This document shows, one piece after another, positions 1 to 6,714 of a DNA stretch of 9,538 nucleotides. The notes under the pieces were generated by a model. That model was not told the DNA's origin, searched no databases, and saw only the letters and a program-made list of their open reading frames with translations. Made by a program: the position numbers and the translations under genes. Source of the stretch: Bacteroidales bacterium. GTDB taxonomy: Bacteria > Bacteroidota > Bacteroidia > Bacteroidales > UBA7960. The first letter of the stretch is position 1. Every line of letters starts with the position of its first letter. The stretch is taken from the NCBI GenBank assembly GCA_007131125.1, contig SLRE01000162.1:1-9538 (forward strand). Direction: 5' to 3'.

Positions 1-37
1 GAAAGGTGGAGGGTAAAAGTTTGCCGCTCATCTGCAT
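1..37 (-). CDS. 5' end of a gene leaving the window (product unknown)
   Basis: Reading leftwards from an ATG at 37-35, the frame stays open to the edge of the window and gives only MQMSGKLLPSTF, too short to identify. A second in-frame ATG lies at 31-29, so the true start could be two codons later. The call rests mainly on the strong promoter match at 94-124, which would give a leader of roughly 50 nt. This is the same orientation as the 162-1286 gene, but the separate promoter suggests its own transcription unit. It could instead be noncoding leader. Confidence 0.4.
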   Translation of the reverse strand, partial: MQMSGKLLPSTF

Positions 38-93
38 TTAATCCCGGTACTTTAAAAAGGCCCATCAGGTTTTGCTTTATGCCAAAGGCGCTG

Positions 94-124
94 CAAAATT
101 AATCCGCTTCAGGCATTAAACAAA
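94..124 (-). promoter_or_regulatory. Bacteroidota-type promoter (TTTG-N19-TAATTTTG)
   Basis: On the minus strand TTTG (121-124) is followed by exactly 19 nt and then TAATTTTG (94-101). This is a full match to the -33/-7 consensus of the Bacteroidota primary sigma factor (TTTG, 19-21 nt, TAnnTTTG). Transcription would start near 90, about 50 nt before the ATG at 37. It lies downstream of the stop of the 162-1286 gene, in noncoding DNA. Confidence 0.7.
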
Positions 125-161
125 GCTTAACAGAAAAAGCAGGGAAAAAGTTTTTGGAAAA

Positions 162-1286
162 TCAGCGCAACTGACCGTACCCGAGTAACAACCCAAAGGT
201 GAGTGCATTGCCCGAAAGGTCGGTTCCGCCCCGGTTGTTATAAAACAGGATGTTGTGCCTTAACACCAGGCTTAAAAAACCGTTTTCGCTGAATTGTATG
301 CGATATTGTGTTCCAATGTTCAGGTTCAGGGTGTGCAAGGTTCTGGAAAGGCCATACTCCGCCTGGTCAAACTCCGAGAAGGCATCAAAGCCTTCGTATC
401 CAATGCCGCCGGTGAGGAAGAGCCCTCTGTTTCTGGCATTCAATAAATCGTAGCCGGTTTCAAAACCAATAAAATATCCTGTGTAATGGTCGGTTTCGTA
501 AAGCATATTGTCTACCACAACAGTATAGACTTCCTGTGAGGAAAGAAACCCGATTTGAAAGGAAATGTTGTACAAAGTTCGGTTCCTGACGGTTCCAAAC
601 ATAAAACCCATTTGTGCCTGGTTTCCGATTACTGTGAGCTGGTCGCTTGGGCGCCAGAGGCCTCCGTATATGCCTCCAAAAACAAAGCTTTCCCTCCTTT
701 TGGCTTCCTGTTCATGCCGGTAAACCGAGTCCAGGCGGGTGCCTTCCAGTTTGCCTTCTTCAAGCAGTGAAAAAGCTTTGTCAAATTCGTTGGCATAAAG
801 TTCAAGGTAAAACTTCTCCAGGGGTTCAGGGTCCTTATCATCCTTGAGGTTTCCGGCCAGGGTGGCTGTAAACTCATTAAAGCCCTGGTGGGTTTCGTAA
901 TACTCCCAGGCCTCGTAATCAAAGTAAAAATGCTGATAGGTGTCCTCTTCAATTTTTTGTCGGTAGTCGTGAATCAATTGCCAGAAGTTGTCGGGGTACC
1001 AGCCTTCATGAAAGGTGTTGTTCTCAATTTTTTGAAGGGTTTTAAACCGGAAAATCGGTTCGTTGGTTCCGCAACTGATCTCCCAGAAATACACAAGGGC
1101 TTCCAGGGTGTCGGTTTCTCGCAGGTGGTAATACTCCGGGATAAGGCTGCTGGCACTAAATGCCAGGTCGTGACAGGAAATATGCCTTTCCCTCACCAGG
1201 GACTGCACATCAATATCCTGCGCATAACCCTGCCAAAGCCCTCCCAAAAGAAACAGCAGGACAAAAAAGAGCTTACGGGTTTGCAT
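162..1286 (-). CDS. Secreted protein of unknown family, helical N-half and beta-barrel-like C-half
   Basis: I do not recognise this 374-residue protein. A signal peptide is clear: MQTRK, a run of Leu/Phe, then GYAQ, with likely cleavage after Ala22 or Gln23. Residues about 25-200 are rich in charged and aromatic residues and look helical, perhaps repeat-like. Residues about 200-374 alternate hydrophobic, glycine and aromatic residues in strand-length blocks (GGIYGGLW, YNISFQIGFL, YFIGFETGYDL, LTFGLLLGYG), resembling a small outer-membrane beta-barrel of about eight strands. I chose the ATG at 1286 because it gives a compact signal peptide. An in-frame ATG at 1331 would add 15 residues. The frame continues up to a TTG at 1484, but that extension crosses the promoter-like TAGTTTTG at 1358-1365 and is unlikely to be translated. 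It is divergent from the thioredoxin lipoprotein operon. Cellular site and role are inferred. Confidence 0.72.
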   Translation of the reverse strand: MQTRKLFFVLLFLLGGLWQGYAQDIDVQSLVRERHISCHDLAFSASSLIPEYYHLRETDTLEALVYFWEISCGTNEPIFRFKTLQKIENNTFHEGWYPDNFWQLIHDYRQKIEEDTYQHFYFDYEAWEYYETHQGFNEFTATLAGNLKDDKDPEPLEKFYLELYANEFDKAFSLLEEGKLEGTRLDSVYRHEQEAKRRESFVFGGIYGGLWRPSDQLTVIGNQAQMGFMFGTVRNRTLYNISFQIGFLSSQEVYTVVVDNMLYETDHYTGYFIGFETGYDLLNARNRGLFLTGGIGYEGFDAFSEFDQAEYGLSRTLHTLNLNIGTQYRIQFSENGFLSLVLRHNILFYNNRGGTDLSGNALTFGLLLGYGQLR

Positions 1287-1357
1287 TCCCGCATTGGTAT
1301 GAAACAGATGGAAAAACCTGACAATTTTCATTGGATATGAGAGGTACTTTACTATTA

Positions 1358-1365
1358 CAAAACTA
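1358..1365 (-). promoter_or_regulatory. Candidate -7 element (TAGTTTTG) for the 162-1286 gene
   Basis: The minus strand reads TAGTTTTG, matching TAnnTTTG. Transcription would begin near 1354, leaving a leader of about 24 nt to the ATG at 1331 or about 70 nt to the ATG at 1286. I see no good TTTG at the expected -33 distance, so only half of the promoter is supported. It argues against the longer in-frame extension of the gene. Confidence 0.45.
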
Positions 1366-1564
1366 ACAAAAAACGAGCCATGCCTCCAGATGCCGCTCCT
1401 CCTTTTCGCGGATTTAAGCCCGGGAATCTTTTCATTCCGCAGGCTGCAAACCGGGTTGAAAGGAAATTTTGCTTCTTTTAACAAAATGATTGACTGCTTT
1501 GTGCGGGATTTTGAGAAAAAATCTTTTTCTTTACATACTGAAAAATATGAACCAAAACAAAGTC

Positions 1565-2974
1565 ATGAAAAATACACTTTTTATTTTGTTTATCCTGACC
1601 TTTACCGCATGCAGCGGTCCTGTAGCCGACCAGGTGCGCATTTCAGGAGAAGTTGAGAATCCCTCCCGGGAGGAAGTGGAAATCTTCTATGTGAAAGAGT
1701 TTGTAACCCATGCCAGGGAAGAGATGAAAGTTACCCTGGATGATGGGAATAAGTTTGAAACAAGTTTTCCCCTTGATGAGGCCGTTTTTGTGTATCTGCG
1801 CATCCCTCCACGCACCATAACCCTTTACCTTGAGCCCGGTGCGGATGTACACCTTGCGCTTGATGCATCAGATGCCGAAGCCAAACCTTCCATCAGCGGG
1901 GAGAAAGCCCTTGAAAGCGAATTTTTGCTGGGATTCTATCATGATGTAGAAAAAAATTACGGCAGGATGACGGTGTTAAACCAAACTGCCGACAAAGACC
2001 CGGAGGAGTTTGTAGAGTATCTTGAAGGGATTTATGACGAAAAGACCCGTTACCTGGAGGAACACCCTGGTTATAATCAGCTTAGCCCGGAATTTATTTC
2101 CCTGTTGTGCACCAACATGCGTTATGAAAAGTATCAGTACAAAATGCAATACCAGATGGCGGCTTCCCGCTTCAGGGAGGAAGGCAGAATTCCCGCACTT
2201 CCTGAAGGTTATTTCGATTTTCTTGAGGAGCCCGGTTTATTTAATGACGATTATTTGAATTCATCCTCTTATGTGGCTTTCTTAAATTCCTACCGTCAGC
2301 ACTATATACAGCGCAAAGCACGCGAGGGAAAAATTGAAGATTCCATGCTGGCGCGTTATGAAACGGCCCGGGAGATTTTTTCCGGCAAAACCCGGGATGT
2401 AGCCATGGCCGGGGCCCTGGTTTCCATGCTGAATTTTGGAGATTTTGAAGAAGCCAGACAAAGTTATGAGGACTTCATGGACCAGGTCACTACTGACAAA
2501 TACCGCAAAGTGGTGGAAAGCCTTTACGAGAAAGCCATGGCACTGGCCCCGGGTCAGCCTGCACCCGATTTTACCCTTACGGATATCGACGGGGAGGAAG
2601 TTTCTCTTTCCGACTTCCGGGGAAAGGTGGTTTACCTCGACTTCTGGGCAAGCTGGTGCGGACCCTGCATGCATGAAGTGCCCTATGCCAGGGAATTGAA
2701 GCAGCGCATGGAAGGGCAGGACGACCTGGTATTTCTGTACATTTCTGTGGATACCGATGAAAATGCCTGGCGGCAAGCCGTTTCCAACCACGACATTCAG
2801 GGGGTTCATGTAAATGTTTCGGGTTTTGACCATGAAGTACCCCAGAATTACAATTTGAGAGGGGTGCCAACGTTTTACCTTATCGGGAGGGACGGCACCA
2901 TTGCAGACAATCGTCCTCCGCGGCCAAGCCACGATAACATTGACGATGTGCTGCTTGCCGCACTTGAAAACTGA
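1565..2974 (+). CDS. Thioredoxin-domain (TlpA-like) lipoprotein, first of a tandem pair
   Basis: This is a 469-residue envelope protein. MKNTLF, a hydrophobic core and the lipobox FTAC put the lipidated cysteine at residue 16. Ser follows it, so outer-membrane sorting is likely by the usual rule. Residues about 24-115 resemble the DUF4369-type beta domain found before thioredoxin folds in Bacteroidota. Residues about 115-325 are mainly helical. The thioredoxin/AhpC-TSA domain runs from about 331 to the end, with W364-C-G-P-C368 and the cis-proline in GVPTF (P435), so the redox site is intact. The role is probably thiol-disulfide exchange on exported proteins; the partner is unknown. An in-frame ATG at 1547 is an alternative start, adding six polar residues. 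The frame remains open to a TTG at 1490, but such a start would bury the signal peptide. The next paralog starts 25 nt after the stop, so they form one operon. A lone extra cysteine (C182) in the helical region is absent from the paralog. Confidence 0.88.
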   Translation: MKNTLFILFILTFTACSGPVADQVRISGEVENPSREEVEIFYVKEFVTHAREEMKVTLDDGNKFETSFPLDEAVFVYLRIPPRTITLYLEPGADVHLALDASDAEAKPSISGEKALESEFLLGFYHDVEKNYGRMTVLNQTADKDPEEFVEYLEGIYDEKTRYLEEHPGYNQLSPEFISLLCTNMRYEKYQYKMQYQMAASRFREEGRIPALPEGYFDFLEEPGLFNDDYLNSSSYVAFLNSYRQHYIQRKAREGKIEDSMLARYETAREIFSGKTRDVAMAGALVSMLNFGDFEEARQSYEDFMDQVTTDKYRKVVESLYEKAMALAPGQPAPDFTLTDIDGEEVSLSDFRGKVVYLDFWASWCGPCMHEVPYARELKQRMEGQDDLVFLYISVDTDENAWRQAVSNHDIQGVHVNVSGFDHEVPQNYNLRGVPTFYLIGRDGTIADNRPPRPSHDNIDDVLLAALEN

Positions 2975-2999
2975 TTTGTTGAACCATTCTGATTACACC

Positions 3000-4421
3000 A
3001 TGCGATTTTTATTGTTTTTTTTGGTTACGGCCACTCTGGCCGCCTGTAGCCCATTACCCGAACAGCAAAATGTAAGCCTGAACGGAGAACTTGAAAACCT
3101 GGCAGAGGAAGCCGTGGAACTCAATTTTTTCAGGGACCATATCAATAACGACAGAAAAGTAATTACGCTGGATCCGGAAGAGAGAAACCGTTTTTCCGCT
3201 TCTTTTGATGTGCCCCATCCCCTGATGGGTGCCATCACTACCGATAGAGAGCATTTGGAGGTGTTTCTTGAGCCCGGTTATTTTCTTAACCTGAAAGGAG
3301 ATGCCAGGCATCTCAGCGAAGTGCACTTTTCCGGCTCCGGAAGCCAGGTCAATAATTTTTTCAGGGATTATCAAAATGAAATGGAAGCCCGGCTCACCCG
3401 CCCACTCCTGCAGCAAAAAGCCCGTGACCTGGATCCTGTGGATTATATCTTTTTTGCCGACAGCATTGCCGGTGAAAAAACCGGATTTCTCCAATCCTAT
3501 CCCCAGTCTGCTGAATTTAGCTCCGCATTTTTACAGTTTTTTGAAACCAGGGTAATCTATGAGCGGTTTCAGAAATTGCTGGATTATCCCGAATGGCATC
3601 GTCAACTCAATAACCTGGATGAAAAACCAACCCTGCCGGAAGGTTATTACGATTTTCTTGATGAAGCTACCCGCTTTGACGGGGACCGCCTCAACAACAT
3701 TACTTATGTCAATTTTTTACTTTCTTATCTTGACCAAAGGCGGCAGAAGGATGACCGTCATTTCCCGGAGGAAGAATCCCGGCATGCCATCAACTACGAA
3801 CTGGCAGCAGACTATTTGTCGGGTCGCTCGAAGTATTACATTCAGGCTTTATCGGTTAGCAGGGAAATGAATTCCGGCGATCTGGAACTTGCACTGGAGC
3901 TTTACAACGACTTTCTGGAGCGTAGCCCTGTTGAGGCTTATAAAGAAAAACTGAAGGCCAACTACGATGCCCTGCAACCCGTAATGCCCGGCAATCCTGC
4001 TCCCGACTTTACCATGACCGATATACATGGGGAGGAAGTTTCCCTGAGCGACTATCATGGCAAGGTGGTTTACCTGAAATTCTGGGCCAGCTGGTGCGGT
4101 CCCTGTATGAGGGAAGTGCCCCCGGCAGCCGAGCTCAAAGAACGCATGAAACTGGAAGATGACCTGGTATTTATGTATGTTTCTATTGATACTGACCCCG
4201 ATGCCTGGCGCAATGCAGTGGAGCGTAATGATATTACCGGGTTGCATTTCAATACACCTGGCAGGGAAAGGGGAGTACCTGCCCAATACCGCGTTAGGTG
4301 GATCCCAACATTCTTTATCATTGGCCGGGACGGAAACATTTTAGACAATCGACCGCCCAAACCAAGTGAGCCGGGTATTGATGATGCTCTGATTGCCGCT
4401 CTTAAGGAAACCGAAATCTGA
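3000..4421 (+). CDS. Thioredoxin-domain (TlpA-like) lipoprotein, second of a tandem pair
   Basis: This 473-residue paralog has the same plan as its upstream neighbour. MRFLLFF and a textbook lipobox LAAC put the lipidated cysteine at residue 16. A DUF4369-like beta domain occupies about 24-115, a helical middle about 115-325, and a thioredoxin domain from about 332. The redox motif is W365-C-G-P-C369 and the cis-proline is in WIPTF (P436). The two proteins align almost without gaps: LPEGY-F/Y-DFL falls at 212-220 in both. Over the 38 residues ending in WCGPC I count 32 identities, whereas the N-terminal and helical parts are much more diverged. This fits duplication with the redox core conserved and the substrate-facing part changed. 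The ATG at 3000 is chosen because it begins the signal peptide; the frame stays open upstream into the preceding gene. I see no promoter in the 25-nt gap, so co-transcription is likely. The stop lies 7 nt from that of the convergent SDR gene. Confidence 0.88.
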   Translation: MRFLLFFLVTATLAACSPLPEQQNVSLNGELENLAEEAVELNFFRDHINNDRKVITLDPEERNRFSASFDVPHPLMGAITTDREHLEVFLEPGYFLNLKGDARHLSEVHFSGSGSQVNNFFRDYQNEMEARLTRPLLQQKARDLDPVDYIFFADSIAGEKTGFLQSYPQSAEFSSAFLQFFETRVIYERFQKLLDYPEWHRQLNNLDEKPTLPEGYYDFLDEATRFDGDRLNNITYVNFLLSYLDQRRQKDDRHFPEEESRHAINYELAADYLSGRSKYYIQALSVSREMNSGDLELALELYNDFLERSPVEAYKEKLKANYDALQPVMPGNPAPDFTMTDIHGEEVSLSDYHGKVVYLKFWASWCGPCMREVPPAAELKERMKLEDDLVFMYVSIDTDPDAWRNAVERNDITGLHFNTPGRERGVPAQYRVRWIPTFFIIGRDGNILDNRPPKPSEPGIDDALIAALKETEI

Positions 4422-4425
4422 CCGG

Positions 4426-4489
4426 GGTTTATTCTTTCACTAATTGGTTTACCAACCCCCTGAAAATGATAAAGTGAAAGGGGGAAACC
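4426..4489. terminator. Imperfect inverted repeat across the convergent gene junction
   Basis: CTTTCACT (4434-4441) is perfectly complementary to AGTGAAAG (4473-4480). The stem extends outward as GGTTT (4426-4430) against AAACC (4485-4489), with an ATT/GGGG internal loop. Inside the loop TTGGT-TT-ACCAA (4444-4455) forms a second small hairpin. It lies just after the stop of the second lipoprotein and overlaps the 3' end of the SDR coding region. No U-run follows on either strand, so it is not a classical intrinsic terminator. It could instead stabilise 3' ends or block converging transcription. Confidence 0.35.
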
Positions 4490-5847
4490 AGGTACCAGTA
4501 AATGCGGCCCCAAAGGCCTTTGGGTCGGAAGGTAGCGGTTTGTGTGAGTTTTTCATTGGCAATTTTAAATTCCAGCCAGGCTTCTCCGGGAAGCTTCATT
4601 TCAGCAAACAGCAAAAGGCGGGCTTCTGAGGGGTTGGCGTAAAGTACTCTCCAGAAATCCACCGAATCGCCGGGTTCAATGCGGTCGGGATGGGTGCGGC
4701 CACGCCTGAGACCAACACCGCCAAAAAGTTTGTCCAGAAATCCCCTGAGTTCCCAGAGCCAGCTTGCATAATACCATCCTGTTTCACCGCCAATTTTCCA
4801 GATATTTTCAATGGTGCGACCGGGATTTTTAACGGGCCGGGTGCGCTTGTCTGTAAAGCACCCGTTTTCAGGTACATTGATAAAAGCAGAAAGGCTCTGG
4901 TTGATGCGCCCGCTGATAAGGGAATCTTTCCAGCTGGAGATGATTTCGTTGGTTTCAATGGCAGAGAAGGTCTTTTTCAGTGAAGCTTCATAACCCATCG
5001 GCTCCACCTGCAGGATATGATTGAGCTCATCATTCCGGGCAACCACTTCCACCTTCATACTGCTCACAAGGGCTGTGGCAAGACGGTAAGAGGTTGATGT
5101 AATAAAATAAAGCCAGTAAGATGAAAGTTTTGGAGTCATGACGGGTACAACCCCTATCCTGCGTTTTAGCCCCCTGACGCGGGCAAATCCATACAGCATT
5201 TCCTTATAGGTCAAAACATCAGGTCCTCCGATATCAAAATTGCGGTTGTAGGTTTTTTCCTCAAAAAGGGTTTTTTCAAGAAAAGTGATCACATCGGAGA
5301 TGGCAATAGGCTGGCAACGTGTTTTGAGCCATCTTGGCGCGATCATCACGGGCAGTTTCTCAACCAGGTCGCGGATAATCTCAAATGAGGCGCTTCCCGA
5401 ACCAATAATGATACCGGCCCTTAGTGTGGTAAAATGATAATTTCCTTTTTCCAGTTCTTCTTCCACGGCCTTGCGGGAAGCTAAGTGCCTTGAAAGATTG
5501 TTCTCATTGATGATGCCGCTCAGATAAACCACATGCTTTACCCCGGTTTTGTCCATGGCTTGCCTGAAATTTTGCGCAGCCTGCATTTCCAGGTTCTCGT
5601 AATGGGCCGATGTTGACATGGAGTGCATCAGGTAATAAGCACCGTCAATGTCCTTCGGAATATTGGCCAAGGTGTTCTCCTTCAGAAAATCAACCTCTAC
5701 AACCTGAATGCTTTTTCTGAGGGGTGCGGGAGGGGAGAAACGGTTTTTATCACGCACACAGCAAACCACCCGGTAACCTTTATTTACCAGGACAGGAAGC
5801 AGTCGTTTGCCAATATATCCGGTGGCACCGGTAAGTAATATTCTCAA
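4429..5847 (-). CDS. Atypical SDR NAD(P)-binding oxidoreductase with C-terminal DUF2867 domain
   Basis: This 472-residue cytoplasmic protein opens with the Rossmann fold: RILLTGATGYIG carries G7-x-x-G10-x-x-G13 for dinucleotide binding. Family-like blocks follow (YYLMHSMST 71-79, VVYLSGIINE 107-116, TLRAGIIIGSGSASFE 141-156, FDIGGPDVLTY 204-214). I see no YxxxK catalytic pair after the strand-5 block, where SRHLASRKAVEE sits, which fits the atypical SDR/NmrA-like group. Residues about 330-472 resemble DUF2867 (ETGWYYASWLWELRG, then DFWRV). The whole resembles E. coli YbjT-type proteins in architecture and, from memory, in length. The substrate is unknown. The start codon is TTG at 5847-5845. 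No ATG or GTG lies in frame between it and the promoter-like TAGGTTTG at 5892-5899, and the first in-frame ATG is about 70 codons inside, which would destroy the Rossmann motif. It stands alone, convergent with the lipoprotein operon. Confidence 0.85.
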   Translation of the reverse strand: MRILLTGATGYIGKRLLPVLVNKGYRVVCCVRDKNRFSPPAPLRKSIQVVEVDFLKENTLANIPKDIDGAYYLMHSMSTSAHYENLEMQAAQNFRQAMDKTGVKHVVYLSGIINENNLSRHLASRKAVEEELEKGNYHFTTLRAGIIIGSGSASFEIIRDLVEKLPVMIAPRWLKTRCQPIAISDVITFLEKTLFEEKTYNRNFDIGGPDVLTYKEMLYGFARVRGLKRRIGVVPVMTPKLSSYWLYFITSTSYRLATALVSSMKVEVVARNDELNHILQVEPMGYEASLKKTFSAIETNEIISSWKDSLISGRINQSLSAFINVPENGCFTDKRTRPVKNPGRTIENIWKIGGETGWYYASWLWELRGFLDKLFGGVGLRRGRTHPDRIEPGDSVDFWRVLYANPSEARLLLFAEMKLPGEAWLEFKIANEKLTQTATFRPKGLWGRIYWYLVSPFHFIIFRGLVNQLVKE

Positions 5848-5891
5848 TACAAAATTTTTATTTGTGGGCCGGGTTAATGCAATTAAAACCC

Positions 5892-5899
5892 CAAACCTA
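5892..5899 (-). promoter_or_regulatory. Candidate -7 element (TAGGTTTG) for the SDR gene
   Basis: The minus strand reads TAGGTTTG, a full match to TAnnTTTG. Transcription would start near 5888, giving a leader of about 40 nt to the TTG start. The -33 region has no clear TTTG. The rest of the 156-nt gap between this gene and the ATPase gene holds no convincing gene or terminator. Confidence 0.45.
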
Positions 5900-6003
5900 T
5901 CGGAATGTTGAAAAGGGAGACGGGCAGATATCCTGTTTCATCATGGAAAGCCCGTTGAATAGGAGAATTAATTTTTTGTAAGCGGGAAGAAACCACCGGT
6001 CAG

Positions 6004-6714
6004 TTATTCCGCATTGATCGAAAAATACTGTTCGATTTCTTTCATGTCGCCGCTTTCAGGAGTGATGTCCCTGATGATCTTTCCTTTTTCCAGCAGAATG
6101 ATGCGGGTGCAGATCTCCGTAATATGGTTGAGGTTATGGCTTGAAATGAGCATGGTGGTGTGGCGGGCTTCATTTTCCTGCTTCAGCATGCGTTTAATCA
6201 GTATTTGTGAGGTGGGATCCAAAAAGTTGAAAGGTTCATCCAGGATCAGTAGCTCGGGCTGCACCAGCATGGCGGCAATGATCCCCACTTTTTGCTTATT
6301 GCCGGTAGAGAACTGCCGGATATATTTTTTTTGCTCCAGGATCTCACCGCTCATAAACCTGGAAAACACCTGCAGTTTTTCATCCACTGCTTTTTTTGGC
6401 AAACCATAAAGTCTGGCTGTAAAATAAAAAAACTCTTCAGGTGTCATGAAATCAATAAGAAACCCCTCGTCAAGGTAGCTTCCGGTTAAGTTTTTCCAGT
6501 GGTAATTGCCTGCAACAGATTTTTCGTGGATAAAAACCGAGCCCTGGGTGGGTTCGATCAGGTCGAGCAACAAGCGGAACAGCGTGGTTTTTCCTGCTCC
6601 GTTGTTTCCGACAATACCCACCAGCTGGCCTTTCTCAATGGTCAGCCGGTCAATGTCAAGGGCGGTTTGTTGCCCGTATTGCTTTTTTAAATTTTCGACT
6701 CTTATCATGCTCAT
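6004..6714 (-). CDS. ABC transporter ATP-binding protein
   Basis: This 236-residue nucleotide-binding subunit couples ATP hydrolysis to the membrane protein encoded just upstream. Walker A is G36-NNGAGKTT with K42. The signature is the variant FSTGNKQ (135-141) in place of LSGGQ. Walker B is LLILDEP (155-161) with D159 and the catalytic E160, and the H-loop is SSHN (H193). All catalytic elements are present, and the length is typical of a stand-alone ABC-2-type ATPase. The ATG at 6714 shares its A with the TAA stop of the upstream gene (TAATG), a classic arrangement for translational coupling. A second ATG two codons later is possible. It is the last gene of the unit; its stop is followed by the SDR promoter region. 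Substrate and direction of transport cannot be read from the sequence. Confidence 0.93.
   Translation of the reverse strand: MSMIRVENLKKQYGQQTALDIDRLTIEKGQLVGIVGNNGAGKTTLFRLLLDLIEPTQGSVFIHEKSVAGNYHWKNLTGSYLDEGFLIDFMTPEEFFYFTARLYGLPKKAVDEKLQVFSRFMSGEILEQKKYIRQFSTGNKQKVGIIAAMLVQPELLILDEPFNFLDPTSQILIKRMLKQENEARHTTMLISSHNLNHITEICTRIILLEKGKIIRDITPESGDMKEIEQYFSINAE

Noticed and set aside
1..102. Plus-strand frame open from the left edge to TAA at 100-102
   Set aside because: The 33 codons (ending in MPKALQN) look like no gene terminus I recognise and run antisense through a full-consensus promoter and the probable start of a minus-strand gene.
137..160. Palindrome-like GGAAAAAGTTTTTGG after the secreted protein gene, considered as a terminator
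   Set aside because: The arms are separated by a single base, so they cannot fold into a hairpin in one RNA strand.
888..1340. 150-codon plus-strand frame opposite the secreted protein gene
   Set aside because: It lacks a start context or recognisable domain and lies antisense to the better-supported gene with a signal peptide.
2282..2932. 216-codon minus-strand frame opposite the first thioredoxin lipoprotein
   Set aside because: It mirrors the strongly conserved thioredoxin coding region; a similar antisense frame occurs at the matching place in the paralog (3849-4286), as expected for shadows of a duplicated gene.
2585..4110. Direct DNA repeats (for example GGGGAGGAAGTTT and AAGGTGGTTTACCT occurring twice about 1.43 kb apart)
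   Set aside because: They are explained by the paralogous thioredoxin coding regions and are not a separate repeat element, although they could recombine.
5897..5944. 15-codon minus-strand frame (MMKQDICPSPFSTFR) upstream of the SDR gene
   Set aside because: It overlaps the TAGGTTTG promoter element and has no supporting leader or promoter; a chance frame is more likely.
5941..6040. Possible terminator after the ATPase gene (GCGGGAA against TTATTCCGC, and CCCGC against a distant CGGGC)
   Set aside because: The pairings need a bulge or a loop over 25 nt and no U-run follows.
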